Source: Aureicoccus marinus
GTDB lineage: Bacteria; Bacteroidota; Bacteroidia; Flavobacteriales; Flavobacteriaceae
Reading direction: 5' to 3'
Assembly (NCBI RefSeq): GCF_002954325.1
Contig: NZ_MQVX01000001.1
Coordinates: 1,332,196 to 1,396,195 of the forward strand
Length of the DNA: 64,000 nt
Shown: piece by piece, positions 17,811-28,816 of the stretch
How the letters are laid out: each line of letters opens with the position of its first letter
Position numbering within the stretch: position 1 is the first letter of the stretch
Made by a program: the position numbers and the translations under genes
Notes under the pieces: model-generated
The model's database searches: none
The model's input: only the letters and a program-made list of their open reading frames with translations
What the model was told of the DNA's origin: nothing

Positions 17811-20339
17811 TTAGGATTCTTCTTGAGTATTGTTATCAAGTGCTGTGCCATCTTCGGTATCTACCTCAATATCAAGCACATCCGCATCCTCGACAGCCGA
17901 ATCATCTTTCATCACCTTGGCAACAGCCGCAATAGAGTCCTTATCTTTAAGGTTGATCAGGCGAACCCCTTGAGTGGCCCGTCCCATCACGCGAAGATCC
18001 TCCACGCCCATTCGGATGGCGATCCCTGACTTGTTGATAATCATCAAATCATCGGAGTCGCTAACGCTCTTAATCGCAACCAAGCCACCGGTTTTGTCTG
18101 TGATCGAAATGGTCTTTACTCCTTTTCCACCACGGTTGGTGATTCGGTAATCGTCGATGGAAGAACGTTTACCATAGCCGTTTTCTGATACGACCAGGAT
18201 ATCTTCTTCCATATTGTGGATCGAAACCATGCCCACCACTTCATCTTTGTCGTCCGCGAGGGTGATTCCTCTCACCCCGGAAGCGTTACGCCCCATCGGA
18301 CGGGTCTTGCCTTCTTCAAAGCGGATCGCTTTCCCGGATTTCAGTCCCAGTAAAATCTGACTGGTTCCGGTGGTCAGTTTGGCCTCGAGCAGTTCATCAC
18401 CATCGCGCACCGTGATCGCATTGATCCCGTTTTGACGCGGACGGCTGTACTGTTCCAAAGAGGTCTTCTTCACCACCCCTTTCTTGGTCGCCATGATCAC
18501 GTAATGGTTGTTCACGTATTCCTCGTCTTTGAGGTCACGGGTACAGATAAAGGCCTTTACGTTATCGTCATTTTCGATATTGATCAGGTTTTGAATCGCA
18601 CGCCCTTTAGAGGTACGACTGCCCTCTGGAATTTCGTAAACCCTCATCCAGAAACACTTTCCTTTTTCGGTAAAGAACAGCATGTACTGGTGGTTGGTAC
18701 TGACAAACAAGTGCTCCAAAAAGTCCTCGTTTCGAGTGGAAGAAGCTTTCTGCCCCACCCCTCCACGATTTTGGGTCTTGTATTCGTTAAGCGAGGTGCG
18801 CTTGATGTAGCCAGCATGCGAAATGGTAATCACCACTTGCTCATCCGGAATCATATCCTCAATACTGAGACTTCCTCCGGCCAGGTTAATTTCTGAACGA
18901 CGCTCATCTCCGTATTTGTCTTTGATCTCCAGGAGTTCGTCCTTGATGATCTGCATTCTGCGATCGCGGTTGTCCAAAATATCCTTCAGGTCAGCGATCA
19001 ATTTGGTAAGCTCCTCGTACTCCTCGCGAAGTTTGTCTTGCTCCAGTCCTGTCAATTGACGCAGTCTCATTTCGACGATCGCCTTGGCTTGGATTTCGGT
19101 CAGTTTGAACTTGTCCATCAAACCCTGTCGCGCGGCTTCTACATTCTCGGAAGCACGAATCAAAGCAATCACCTCATCGATATTATCTGAGGCAATAATC
19201 AGTCCTTCCAAAATATGAGCGCGCTCTTCCGCCTTACGCAATTCGAATTTGGTGCGGCGAACAACAACCTCATGGCGGTGATCCACAAAGTGCAGGATCA
19301 TTTGCTTGAGGTTGAGCAACTGTGGACGCCCTTTCACCAGTGCAATATTGTTTACACTAAAAGAGGTCTGTAGCGCCGTGTATTTATAGAGCATGTTCAG
19401 GACGATGTTCGGAATAGCATCTCGCTTGAGTCCATAAACAATGCGCATACCTTTTCTGTCCGATTCGTCCCGAATAAATGATATGCCTTCAATCTTTTTG
19501 TCTCCTACCAGATCAGCCGTCTTTTTGATCATATCGGCTTTGTTCACCTGGTAAGGGATTTCGGTAACCACAATGGCCTCTTTCCCCTGAACTTCCTCGA
19601 AGCTGGCCTTGGCGCGCATGACAATTCGTCCGCGACCTGTCTCAAAGGCATCTTTTACACCATCGTAACCGTAGATGATTCCTCCGGTTGGGAAGTCAGG
19701 TGCCTTGATGTATTGCATCAATTCACTGATCTCAATCTCGGGGTTATCGATATAAGCCACCGTTCCATCCACCACTTCCGAAAGGTTATGGGGAGGCATA
19801 TTGGTCGCCATACCCACGGCAATACCCGCTGACCCATTCACCAAGAGGTTGGGCACTCGCGCAGGAAGTACGGTTGGTTCTTTTAAGGTATCGTCAAAGT
19901 TGAGGCTGTGATCAACCGTGTCCTTATCAATATCAGCCAACATCTCATCCGCGATCTTCCGCATACGGGCTTCCGTATAACGCATCGCTGCCGGGCTGTC
20001 GCCATCAATCGAACCGAAGTTACCCTGTCCGTCGACCAGCATGTAACGCAAACTCCACTCCTGGGCCATACGCACCATGGTGTCGTAAACCGAGGTGTCA
20101 CCGTGTGGGTGGTACTTACCGAGTACCTCCCCCACAATTCTCGCCGACTTCTTGTGGGCGCTTGTGGACCTGACACCCAATTCATGCATTCCATAAAGTA
20201 CACGACGGTGTACGGGTTTTAATCCATCCCGTACGTCTGGGAGAGCCCGCGATACAATAACTGACATCGAATAATCGATATAAGCGGACTTCATTTCATC
20301 CTCAATGTTGATGGGGATCAACTTTTCTCCTTCTGCCAT
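17811..20339 (-). CDS. gyrA: DNA gyrase subunit A
   Basis: The 842-residue protein is full length. GyrA cuts and rejoins DNA in the A2B2 gyrase, using ATP through GyrB, to introduce negative supercoils. The catalytic Tyr is residue 121 ([10 protein letters not shown]). The quinolone region reads [18 protein letters not shown]; Thr82 and Asp86 correspond to Ser83 and Asp87 of the E. coli protein. The C-terminal six-bladed wrapping domain holds a GyrA-box-like QNRGGVGQK and TNRGGKGVK, followed by an acidic tail ([20 protein letters not shown]). It is divergent from clpC across a 252-base spacer, where TATATTGG on the minus strand is a possible -7 box. Confidence 0.97.
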   Translation of the reverse strand: MAEGEKLIPINIEDEMKSAYIDYSMSVIVSRALPDVRDGLKPVHRRVLYGMHELGVRSTSAHKKSARIVGEVLGKYHPHGDTSVYDTMVRMAQEWSLRYMLVDGQGNFGSIDGDSPAAMRYTEARMRKIADEMLADIDKDTVDHSLNFDDTLKEPTVLPARVPNLLVNGSAGIAVGMATNMPPHNLSEVVDGTVAYIDNPEIEISELMQYIKAPDFPTGGIIYGYDGVKDAFETGRGRIVMRAKASFEEVQGKEAIVVTEIPYQVNKADMIKKTADLVGDKKIEGISFIRDESDRKGMRIVYGLKRDAIPNIVLNMLYKYTALQTSFSVNNIALVKGRPQLLNLKQMILHFVDHRHEVVVRRTKFELRKAEERAHILEGLIIASDNIDEVIALIRASENVEAARQGLMDKFKLTEIQAKAIVEMRLRQLTGLEQDKLREEYEELTKLIADLKDILDNRDRRMQIIKDELLEIKDKYGDERRSEINLAGGSLSIEDMIPDEQVVITISHAGYIKRTSLNEYKTQNRGGVGQKASSTRNEDFLEHLFVSTNHQYMLFFTEKGKCFWMRVYEIPEGSRTSKGRAIQNLINIENDDNVKAFICTRDLKDEEYVNNHYVIMATKKGVVKKTSLEQYSRPRQNGINAITVRDGDELLEAKLTTGTSQILLGLKSGKAIRFEEGKTRPMGRNASGVRGITLADDKDEVVGMVSIHNMEEDILVVSENGYGKRSSIDDYRITNRGGKGVKTISITDKTGGLVAIKSVSDSDDLMIINKSGIAIRMGVEDLRVMGRATQGVRLINLKDKDSIAAVAKVMKDDSAVEDADVLDIEVDTEDGTALDNNTQEES

Positions 20340-20591
20340 AAATTGATTGAAAATTTGTGATCAAAAAATCAAGCCAATATACGCAAAATGGGGCCTGAAG
20401 AGGGATTGAACTTATTCTTTATTAAAAGATTTATCAACAGCACTTCTTACCTCTATTCGGCAGTTTTCGCTTCAACTCTTGTAGGAATTCTTACTTTTTT
20501 CGTCTAAAACAATGTCTTTATCGAGAATGGGTACGGTTATTGGACTCCGTTGCTATACTTTTATTAATTTTAGTTGCTGAAAAGAAAATTT

Positions 20592-23147
20592 ATGGATGAT
20601 AATTTTTCACCTAGGGTAAAAGACGTCATTGCGTACAGCAAGGAGGAGGCGCTCAGGTTGGGTCACGATTTTATCGGGACCGAGCACCTGATGCTCGGTT
20701 TGCTGCGTGACGGGAACGGTAAGGCCATCAACATCCTGGATGCCCTTGATGTGGATTTGGATCACTTGAGAAGAAAGGTGGAAATCCTCAGCCCGGCCAA
20801 TCCCAACCCGGGTAACATACAAAAAGACAAGAAGAATCTTCACCTGACCCGTCAGGCAGAGCGTGCACTAAAAACAACTTTTTTAGAGGCAAAGCTCTTT
20901 CAGAGTTCTTCTATCAATACAGCTCACCTCTTACTTTGTATTTTGCGCAATGAAAATGACCCAACGACCAAATTGCTGCATAAGCTGAAGGTCGATTACG
21001 ATAATGTAAAAGAACAATTCAAGTCGATGATCACCAGTGACGACGACTACATGGACGATACACCCTCCGCTGAAGGCTCTTTTCCGAGCGATCCGGACGA
21101 AGGGGCAGAATCTCGTGAAGGAACCTTTGGATCAAGCGGAAGCCAAAAAGGCAAAGGCAAGTCCAAGACCCCTGTACTCGACAACTTTGGGCGCGACCTT
21201 ACCCGTCTGGCGGAAGAAGAAAAGCTGGATCCGGTCGTTGGCCGCGAAAAAGAAATCGAGCGTGTTTCTCAGATTCTTTCTCGTCGTAAAAAGAACAACC
21301 CCTTATTGATCGGGGAACCTGGTGTCGGTAAGAGTGCCATCGCTGAAGGCTTGGCCCTACGCATCATCAATAAAAAGGTATCTCGTATTCTTTACAACAA
21401 GCGCGTTGTAACTTTGGATTTGGCTTCCCTTGTAGCGGGAACCAAGTACCGTGGACAGTTCGAAGAGCGGATGAAAGCCGTGATGAACGAGCTGGAGAAG
21501 AACGACGACATTATTCTGTTCATTGACGAAATCCACACCATTGTTGGTGCAGGTGGAGCAACAGGAAGCCTGGACGCCTCCAATATGTTCAAACCGGCAT
21601 TAGCCCGGGGCGAAATTCAATGTATTGGTGCCACCACTTTGGACGAGTACCGTCAATACATCGAAAAGGATGGGGCATTGGAACGCCGTTTCCAAAAGGT
21701 GATGGTGGAACCAACTTCGGTTGAAGAGACCATCGAAATCCTGATGAACATCAAAGAAAAGTACGAAGACCACCACAACGTGACTTACACGGAGGATGCG
21801 GTCGTAGCTTGTGTCAAATTGACCAACCGCTACATGACAGATCGCTTCTTACCGGACAAGGCGATTGACGCTTTGGACGAGGCCGGATCACGAGTGCACA
21901 TTGTCAATATGGATGTGCCTCAGCAGATCTTGGAGTTGGAATCCCAGTTGGAGGCCACCCGCGATCTCAAATCCAGCGTGGTTAAAAAACAGAAATACGA
22001 AGAAGCGGCGAAATTGCGCGACGACGAAAAGCGCCTCGAGAAGGAGCTGGCCACCGCTCAAGAGCAGTGGGAAGAAGAAAGTCGTCTGCACCGCGAAACC
22101 GTTTCTGCTGAAAACGTGGCCGATGTGGTCTCGATGATGAGCGGAATTCCGGTGAACCGAATCGCCCAGACCGAAAGCAACAAGCTCGCCGAACTCCCGG
22201 CCTTGATCAAAGATCATGTGATCGGACAAGACGAGGCTGTTGTTAAAGTCGCCAAAGCGATTCAGCGTAACCGCGCTGGTCTTAAAGAACCGAATAAGCC
22301 TATTGGATCCTTTATCTTCCTCGGACAAACCGGTGTTGGAAAAACCCAATTGGCCAAAGTATTGGCTCGAGAGCTCTTCGATTCAGAAGACGCCTTGATT
22401 CGCATCGATATGAGCGAATACATGGAGAAGTTTGCGATCTCTCGATTAGTGGGAGCACCTCCGGGATACGTCGGATACGAAGAAGGTGGTCAGCTGACCG
22501 AAAAGGTACGTCGCAAGCCTTACTCTGTTATCTTATTGGACGAGGTCGAGAAGGCCCACCCGGATGTTTTCAACATGCTTCTGCAAGTATTGGACGATGG
22601 GTACCTGACCGACAGCTTGGGTCGTAAAATCGATTTCCGCAACACCATTATCATCATGACTTCCAATATTGGAGCCCGTCAATTGAAGGATTTTGGCCAG
22701 GGAGTTGGATTTGGAACCAGTGCGAAGAAAGCCCAGGCCGAATCTCACCAGAAGAGTGTGATCGAGAATGCTTTGAAAAAAGCTTTTGCACCTGAATTCT
22801 TAAACCGTATCGATGACGTGATCGTTTTCAACAGCTTAGAGAAGGAGCACATTTTCGAAATCATCGAAATCGAGCTTGCCAAGCTATTTAAGCGCATCAA
22901 AGAGATCGGATACAACCTGGTCCTTTCGGATACTGCACGGGATTATATTGCCGAGAAAGGCTTTGATAAGCAATACGGTGCCCGTCCGCTGAAGAGAGCG
23001 ATTCAGAAGTACATTGAAGACGCTCTTGCCGAGGAAATTGTGAATGCCAACCTGGAAGAGGGTGACAGCATTTTCATGGACCTGGATGAAGAAAAACAAG
23101 AGCTGACGGTTCGGATTGAGAAAGCCGAGAAATCGAAGCAGGAATAG
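20592..23147 (+). CDS. clpC: ATP-dependent Clp protease ATP-binding subunit ClpC
   Basis: The AAA+ unfoldase feeds substrates to ClpP. From the ATG at 20592 it has 851 residues; an upstream in-frame TTG at 20574 is less likely because the family starts at [13 protein letters not shown]. The order is two Clp-N repeats (to ~145), an acidic linker, AAA-1 with Walker A GEPGVGKS, a middle domain with a UVR-type segment ([22 protein letters not shown]), AAA-2 with Walker A GQTGVGKT, and a C-terminal D2-small domain. The UVR segment separates ClpC from ClpB and ClpA. It is followed by a strong terminator and is transcribed alone. Confidence 0.95.
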   Translation: MDDNFSPRVKDVIAYSKEEALRLGHDFIGTEHLMLGLLRDGNGKAINILDALDVDLDHLRRKVEILSPANPNPGNIQKDKKNLHLTRQAERALKTTFLEAKLFQSSSINTAHLLLCILRNENDPTTKLLHKLKVDYDNVKEQFKSMITSDDDYMDDTPSAEGSFPSDPDEGAESREGTFGSSGSQKGKGKSKTPVLDNFGRDLTRLAEEEKLDPVVGREKEIERVSQILSRRKKNNPLLIGEPGVGKSAIAEGLALRIINKKVSRILYNKRVVTLDLASLVAGTKYRGQFEERMKAVMNELEKNDDIILFIDEIHTIVGAGGATGSLDASNMFKPALARGEIQCIGATTLDEYRQYIEKDGALERRFQKVMVEPTSVEETIEILMNIKEKYEDHHNVTYTEDAVVACVKLTNRYMTDRFLPDKAIDALDEAGSRVHIVNMDVPQQILELESQLEATRDLKSSVVKKQKYEEAAKLRDDEKRLEKELATAQEQWEEESRLHRETVSAENVADVVSMMSGIPVNRIAQTESNKLAELPALIKDHVIGQDEAVVKVAKAIQRNRAGLKEPNKPIGSFIFLGQTGVGKTQLAKVLARELFDSEDALIRIDMSEYMEKFAISRLVGAPPGYVGYEEGGQLTEKVRRKPYSVILLDEVEKAHPDVFNMLLQVLDDGYLTDSLGRKIDFRNTIIIMTSNIGARQLKDFGQGVGFGTSAKKAQAESHQKSVIENALKKAFAPEFLNRIDDVIVFNSLEKEHIFEIIEIELAKLFKRIKEIGYNLVLSDTARDYIAEKGFDKQYGARPLKRAIQKYIEDALAEEIVNANLEEGDSIFMDLDEEKQELTVRIEKAEKSKQE

Positions 23148-23170
23148 CCTGAACCTCAGAGATAATGCAG

Positions 23171-23199
23171 AAAGGGAAGCGATTGGCTTCCCTTTTTTT
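23171..23199 (+). terminator. Rho-independent terminator of clpC
   Basis: AAAGGGAAGC and GCTTCCCTTT form a stem with a short loop (GATTG), followed by a T7 run. It starts 24 bases after the clpC stop codon. Confidence 0.9.
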
Positions 23200-23324
23200 G
23201 TGCCTTGCAACAAGGATCAGGCCAAAAGCTGACATTTGTCATACATACGATAAACGTGCAGATAATCTAGTTTTTTTCACCCACCCCCTCCACTCTCCTA
23301 CTTTCGTTTCAGGACACTATAGAT

Positions 23325-23753
23325 ATGGGAAAAAACCTGGGATACCACTTAAAAAGCCCGGTCATTAAAGAATACATCTTGGACATCGGGACCATTATGG
23401 TCTATGAAGATTTCATGGTGGCTATGTTTAATGAAGGCACTACACTGACGCTAGAAAGAGCGTATCAAATCATCGGCATTTCAGAGATCCACTATCGCAA
23501 CAAACCTTTTGGCTATATCAGTTACCGCAAGCATTCTTATGCTATTGATCCCATTATCTACACCTACTTGCGAGAACTCGATAATTTAATTGCCTTCGCG
23601 GTTGTGACGAAGAAGGAGATCGATATGCACAACTTCAAAATCGAGAAGATGTTCTACAAGAATATGATGGAGATCTTTATCGAATTTGACAATGCGGCTC
23701 AATGGACCCGTCGCCGGGTCAAGCGCATGCGCAACAAAAAGGCCATTAGTTAG
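23325..23753 (+). CDS. Conserved hypothetical protein, possibly STAS/SpoIIAA-like fold
   Basis: The 142-residue cytoplasmic protein has alternating beta and alpha segments (TIMVYEDFMVAMFNEG, IDPIIYTYLRELDNLIAFAVV) and a strongly basic tail (WTRRRVKRMRNKKA). The pattern resembles small STAS/SpoIIAA-like proteins that are common in Bacteroidota, but I cannot confirm this. It lies alone between clpC and nnr, overlapping the end of the convergent nnr gene by four bases. A TACTTTCG -7-like box lies about 25 bases upstream. Confidence 0.7.
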   Translation: MGKNLGYHLKSPVIKEYILDIGTIMVYEDFMVAMFNEGTTLTLERAYQIIGISEIHYRNKPFGYISYRKHSYAIDPIIYTYLRELDNLIAFAVVTKKEIDMHNFKIEKMFYKNMMEIFIEFDNAAQWTRRRVKRMRNKKAIS

Positions 23754-25288
23754 CCCTCTTGTTGACCTTCTGCAGGGGCTGGTGGTTGAAGCCACTGGCG
23801 AAAAGCAACCCCTAAATACTGAATCAAATGACTGGCACGCAATGCTTCATAGCCCATATCGCGTACCGCCAGGTCACCCGATAAGCCGTGGAGGAAAACG
23901 CCCACCAAGGCCGCGTCTAAGGGTGAATAGCCTTGTGCGATCAATCCCGCGACGATTCCAGCCAGAACGTCTCCGCTACCTGCTGTAGCCATCCCTGGAT
24001 TTCCTGAACTATTGAAATAGCCCAATTCGCGATAAAGGGTTAAGGTATGGGCTCCTTTAATCACCAATACACAGTCGTATTGCTTAACAAAGGCTCTGGC
24101 CTTTTCTAATTTGTCAAAATCATCAGTCCACTCCCCAATTAAGATCTTGAGCTCACCCGGGTGTGGTAAGAGCACTGTTGAGGGAGGCAAGAGATCAAGC
24201 AGTTCCCGGTTCTGCCCTAAAATATTGAGTCCGTCTGCATCGATAACCAAAGGCATTTGGGGCTTTTCTTCCAGGAAGGTGGTAAAAGCTTGGACCGTAG
24301 CAGCAGCGGTCCCCATCCCCATCCCAAGGGCCACCACCTGGGGTTTGACACTTAGGGCAAAAGATTCCAAGGCATCCTTGCCTTTATCGACCTCCACCAT
24401 GGCTTCAGGCAAGCCCACTTGCAGTGGCACAAGACCGCTTCGCGGTGTACGCGCTGTGACCTTTCCGGCTCCAGCCGTCAGTACCGCTTCAGCCGCTAGA
24501 CGTACAGCTCCTATTTTTCCAGTACTTCCACCGAGTACAGCGGCGTGGCCCATCTGCCCCTTGTGAGCAAATCGCCCTCGGCCGCGGTAGGCTGGTTTTA
24601 AAAGGTCTCCGTATATCCAATGAAACTCTGCAGGGGTTTCGGCTAACACCGCTGGATCCAGACCGATATCCAGTACTTCCCATCCGTGTACAGAAGAGCC
24701 CGTTTCAGGCAAGAAGAATGGCAGCTTCGGGAATTGAAAACTCAAGACCACTTCTGCTTCAACAGACTGCCCGGGTTCTGTATGTCGGTCTAAAAAGAGT
24801 CCTGAAGCAATGTCCAGGGAGACCACAAAGCTCGGAGCGGCATTGATGTATTGAAAGAGTTCCAAAATCCATGGATCCGGTACCCGGTTCAGTCCTATAC
24901 CAAAGATCGCATCCACCACGATATGCTGCTGGCCCAATTCAGGTCTAGGACCCTTTTCTTCCAGAAGTTCCGGCCAGCACTTTCGCTCCCGAAGTCGCTC
25001 CAGATTTTGCAAAAATTCAGGCGATCGTTCTTTGCGCACCTGCACCATATACACCTCGACATGGTAACCGTGCTCCATCAAGTGGCGTGCCAGGGCCAAT
25101 CCGTCTCCACCGTTGTTGCCCGTTCCGGCCAGAACCACAATAGGCGTTGGACTCCCCTGCAATCGGCTGTGGATGTAGTTGAAGGACGCCTCAGCCGCTC
25201 TTTCCATCAATTCACCTGCTGCTAAGCCTTGACGCTCAATGGTCAACCGATCGGCATTATATATCTGATCGCGCGAAAAAATCTTCAT
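23750..25288 (-). CDS. nnr: Bifunctional NAD(P)H-hydrate epimerase / ADP-dependent NAD(P)H-hydrate dehydratase
   Basis: The 512-residue protein repairs hydrated NAD(P)H. Residues ~1-215 are the YjeF-N epimerase (VLAGTGNNGGDGLALARHL; VVDAIFGIGLNR). Residues ~225-500 are the ribokinase-like dehydratase (HKGQMGHAAVLGGSTGKIGA; VVIDADGLN-type segment; NPGMATAGSGDVLAGIVAGL with the catalytic Gly-Ser-Gly-Asp). The fused order is the same as in E. coli Nnr. It is divergent from thrA. A candidate promoter lies at about 25330-25365 on the minus strand. Confidence 0.93.
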   Translation of the reverse strand: MKIFSRDQIYNADRLTIERQGLAAGELMERAAEASFNYIHSRLQGSPTPIVVLAGTGNNGGDGLALARHLMEHGYHVEVYMVQVRKERSPEFLQNLERLRERKCWPELLEEKGPRPELGQQHIVVDAIFGIGLNRVPDPWILELFQYINAAPSFVVSLDIASGLFLDRHTEPGQSVEAEVVLSFQFPKLPFFLPETGSSVHGWEVLDIGLDPAVLAETPAEFHWIYGDLLKPAYRGRGRFAHKGQMGHAAVLGGSTGKIGAVRLAAEAVLTAGAGKVTARTPRSGLVPLQVGLPEAMVEVDKGKDALESFALSVKPQVVALGMGMGTAAATVQAFTTFLEEKPQMPLVIDADGLNILGQNRELLDLLPPSTVLLPHPGELKILIGEWTDDFDKLEKARAFVKQYDCVLVIKGAHTLTLYRELGYFNSSGNPGMATAGSGDVLAGIVAGLIAQGYSPLDAALVGVFLHGLSGDLAVRDMGYEALRASHLIQYLGVAFRQWLQPPAPAEGQQEG

Positions 25289-25323
25289 TTTTCAAAAATT
25301 AGGGGTCTAAAATCCAAATACAG

Positions 25324-25362
25324 CAAAAATAATTGGGGGATTAGGTCAGGGTGTCAAAAGTA
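25324..25362 (-). promoter_or_regulatory. Candidate promoter of nnr
   Basis: The minus strand carries TATTTTTG (about 25325-25332), a perfect TAnnTTTG, preceded by TTTTG about 23 bases further upstream. The spacing is at the long end for Bacteroidota promoters. Confidence 0.35.
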
Positions 25363-25419
25363 GTACTTTTACTTCTTGTTCAATTTTTAAATACAGCCAG
25401 AAACAAGCGTTAATCATTC

Positions 25420-27863
25420 ATGAAAGTCCTAAAATTCGGCGGTACTTCCGTTGCCAATGCCGACGCCATCTCCCAACTCAAAAACATTGTTGCCTCTCTG
25501 AATTCGACCGAGCTCATTATTGTGGTTTCGGCCTTGGGTGGGGTGACCGATCGATTGGAAGAAGCTCTAGCACTCGCTTCGACCAAGCAAGAAGGCTACA
25601 AGGATATTTTGGAGGCTCTGGAGGAGCGCCATATCGAGTTGACCCGCCAGCTGTATCCAGTCAAGGAACAAGGGGGTATCTTAGCGCGTTTGAAAGGAGA
25701 ATTCAACACCCTGGAAACCCTTTTAGAAGGCTCCTATTTAATCGGAGAAGAGACTCCTCGTCTACATGACCTGGTCACGGGGTACGGAGAATTGCTTTCT
25801 TCTGAACTCATCGCTGGCTATTTGGTCAGTCAAGGACTCAAAGCACATTGGGCCGATAGCCGTCAACTCATCAAAACCAATGATCAGTTCGGACGTGCCC
25901 GTGTTCATAAAAAAGAAACCTACGCCAAGCTGCAAGCCTTTGCCAAAGAGCAAAAAGGCAACATCCTGCTTGCCCCGGGTTTTATCGCATCCTGCGATCG
26001 TGGAGACACCACAACCTTAGGACGTGGAGGATCGGATTACACTGCCGCCCTATGGGCTGCTGCGGTAGGGGCAGAAGAATTACAAATTTGGACGGATGTG
26101 AGCGGAATGTACACCTCTCACCCTGCCCTGGTCAAACAGGCCAAAAGCATTGCTCAATTGAGCTATGAGGAAGCCATGGAGCTTTCTCACTTTGGAGCCA
26201 AAGTCTTATACCCGCCGACCATTTGGCCGGTACTCGAAAAAGGCTGCCCGATTCGCATCAAAAACACCTTTGCTCCGGAGGATGCCGGCACCCTCATTCA
26301 GGCGGCCGATAACCCAGACGCCAAAACCGTTCGCGGTATCAGCCACATCCAGGGCATCAGCTTACTGACCTTGGAAGGGCCCGATATGGTGGGCATTCCC
26401 GGTGTTTCTAAGCGCTTCTTTGAAGCCCTCGGCCAGGCCGACGTCAATGTAGTCCTGATTACACAGGCTTCTTCGGAGCACTCCATCTGCGTGGGCTTGA
26501 TGAGTGAGCAACTCTCCCAGGCAAAACAAGCCGTCAAGACCGAATTCGAACGAGAAATCGAAACCGGTCGACTCAAAGAATTACTGATCGAAACCGAACT
26601 GGCCGTGGTTGCCTTGGTTGGAGATAACCTCAAGAGCCACCAAGGGGTCAGCGGTCGTATGTTTAGCGCTCTTGGAAAAAACAACGTGAATATTCACGCC
26701 ATCGCCCAGGGTGGATCCGAAAGAAACATCTCGGCCGTAATCGCCGAAAAGGACGTCAAAAAGGCCCTCAACACCCTGCACGAGACCTTCTTTGAAGTTC
26801 AAACGCGTCAGCTGAACCTCTTCATCCTAGGAGTGGGGAACGTCGGAGCCCGCTTCCTCAAACAAGTGGAACAGCAACAGGAGTACCTCAGAGAAAACCT
26901 GCGTCTGCAGTTGCGCATCATTGGACTGTCCAACTCCCGTACCATGGTCTTCGATGAAGAAGGCATCGCTCTTTCGGACTGGGAACAGCGACTAGCCGAT
27001 GGGCAAAAGGCCAATATCAATGGTTTTAAGGAACAACTACAAAGCCTGAACCTGCGCAATAGCATTCTGGTAGACAATACGGCCAGCGAGGCCATTGCAC
27101 GTCAGTACCCGGATTTCTTAAAGCGGAATGTGGCGGTCGTGACCTGCAATAAAATTGCCTGTTCCTCTGAACTGGAGTACTATACAGAACTCAAGGGTCT
27201 TAGCTCGCGTTATCTTTCGCCCTTCCTTTTCGAAACGAACGTAGGCGCTGGATTACCTATCATCGACACCCTTCGCAACCTGATTATTTCGGGCGACAAG
27301 GTGCGTAAAATCCAAGCGGTACTCTCGGGGAGCTTGAATTTCGTGTTCAACACCTTCCAGGAAGGCGACTCCTTCCAGGCCATTGTGGAGGAAGCCAAAA
27401 ATCAGGCTTTACCGAGCCGGATCCACGAATTGATTTATCCGGGGTCGATGTGATGCGTAAAATTTTGATCCTGGCCCGTGAAAGTGGTCACGCCCTCGAA
27501 ATGGAAGAGATCACTTCGGATTCGTTCTTACCTGCCTCCAGTCTTGCGGCCGATAGCGTTGACGATTTCATGGCTACTTTGGGGAAAGAAGAAGAACACT
27601 TTCAGCAATTATTACAAGCCAAGCCATCACCGGAACACCGTTTAAAATACGTGGCTTCCTTTGAGAAAGGCAAGGCCTCGACCGGCCTGCAGTATATCGC
27701 ACCCAACCATCCTTTTTACGAGCTCAACGGCAGCGATAATATCGTGCTTTTCTTTACGGACCGGTACCCGGAACAACCCCTCATCATCAAAGGGGCTGGA
27801 GCTGGAGCCGATGTTACGGCCTCGGGGATATTTGCAGATATCATCCGAATTGGCAATTTTTAA
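25420..27863 (+). CDS. thrA: Bifunctional aspartokinase I / homoserine dehydrogenase, split by a frameshift
   Basis: The fused enzyme catalyses the first and third steps of threonine and methionine synthesis. The aspartokinase part starts with KFGGTSV at residue 4 and has FIASCDRGDTTTLGRGGSDYTAA. Two ACT segments follow near 310-450 (VNVVLITQASSEHSICVG; NVNIHAIAQGGSERNISAVI). The homoserine dehydrogenase part begins at about 460 with FILGVGNVGARFLKQV, and has NVGAGLPIIDTL. The frame breaks at about 27405-27407. One added G (AATCAGG to AATCAGGG) gives N-Q-G-F-T-E-P-D-P-R and rejoins VMRKILILARESGHALEME; the fragment starting at 27450 is the natural C-terminus. Repaired length is about 814 residues, normal for the family. 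Leads the operon with thrB and thrC. Confidence 0.9.
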
Positions 27864-27883
27864 TTCTGGAAGACCAACCGACC

Positions 27884-28816
27884 ATGGAAAGAATTGAAGT
27901 GTTTTGCCCGGCGACTATCGCCAACCTGAACTGCGGCTTTGATGTTCTCGGCCTGGCCCTCGAAGGCGTAGGAGATGTCATGCACATCGCTAAAACGGCT
28001 CAGTCTGGAATAGTAATCAAACAACTCAGCGGACCGAGTCTTCCGCTGGAAGCCGAGAAAAACGTAGCCGGGGTTGCCGCGCTGTCTCTTTTAAAAGCGC
28101 TGGACATCAAGCAGGGTTTTGAAATCTCTATCGAAAAATTCATCAAACCGGGAAGTGGAATTGGCAGCAGTGCCGCCAGTGCCGCCGGAGCGGTTTGGGG
28201 GATTAACGAGCTTTTGGGGCGACCGCTTAGCAGAAAACAACTCATTCCCTTCGCCATGGAAGGAGAGCGATTGGCCAGCGATGTGGCCCATGCCGACAAT
28301 GTGGCTCCTGCCCTACTCGGCGGCTTTACCCTGGTCAGAAGCTACGACCCACTGGATGTACTCCGATTGCCTTCGCCCGAAAAACTGGTGGCTACGGTCA
28401 TCCACCCGCAGTTGGAACTTAAAACTTCCGATGCGCGCAAACTTCTGAAATCACAAGTGGAACTCACCAAAGCCATTCAGCAGTGGGGCAACCTGGGCGG
28501 ACTGGTTTCTGGTCTCTACGAAGAGGATTACGAACTCATTGGCCGCAGTCTACAAGATGTTATCGTAGAGCCCAACCGCTCCCTCTTGATTCCTGGCTTT
28601 GACGATTTGCGAAAAGCCATAACCGATGCAGGGGCCTTGGGCTGTGGTATTTCCGGATCAGGACCCTCGGTCTTTGCCTTATCCAAAGGAAAAAAGATGG
28701 CTCTAGCCGTAGCCGAGGCCATGCGCTACACCTATGAACCCTTGGGCATCCCTTACGATGTTCACGTCTCTAAAATCAACCGAGAAGGCATACACTTATG
28801 CAGTACAACAGCTTAA
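27884..28816 (+). CDS. thrB: Homoserine kinase
   Basis: The 310-residue GHMP-family kinase phosphorylates L-homoserine to O-phospho-L-homoserine. The GHMP ATP-binding motif is PGSGIGSSAASAAGAV at about residue 87, and the C-terminal motif CGISGSGPSVFAL is present. N-terminal FCPATIANLNCGFDVLG is characteristic for ThrB. It begins 20 bases after thrA and its end overlaps the start of thrC by 19 bases, so the three genes are one operon. Confidence 0.96.
   Translation: MERIEVFCPATIANLNCGFDVLGLALEGVGDVMHIAKTAQSGIVIKQLSGPSLPLEAEKNVAGVAALSLLKALDIKQGFEISIEKFIKPGSGIGSSAASAAGAVWGINELLGRPLSRKQLIPFAMEGERLASDVAHADNVAPALLGGFTLVRSYDPLDVLRLPSPEKLVATVIHPQLELKTSDARKLLKSQVELTKAIQQWGNLGGLVSGLYEEDYELIGRSLQDVIVEPNRSLLIPGFDDLRKAITDAGALGCGISGSGPSVFALSKGKKMALAVAEAMRYTYEPLGIPYDVHVSKINREGIHLCSTTA

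Noticed and set aside
20093..20116. Thr at gyrA position 82 as a quinolone resistance mark
   Set aside because: Thr at this position occurs naturally in many lineages; no claim can be made without relatives.
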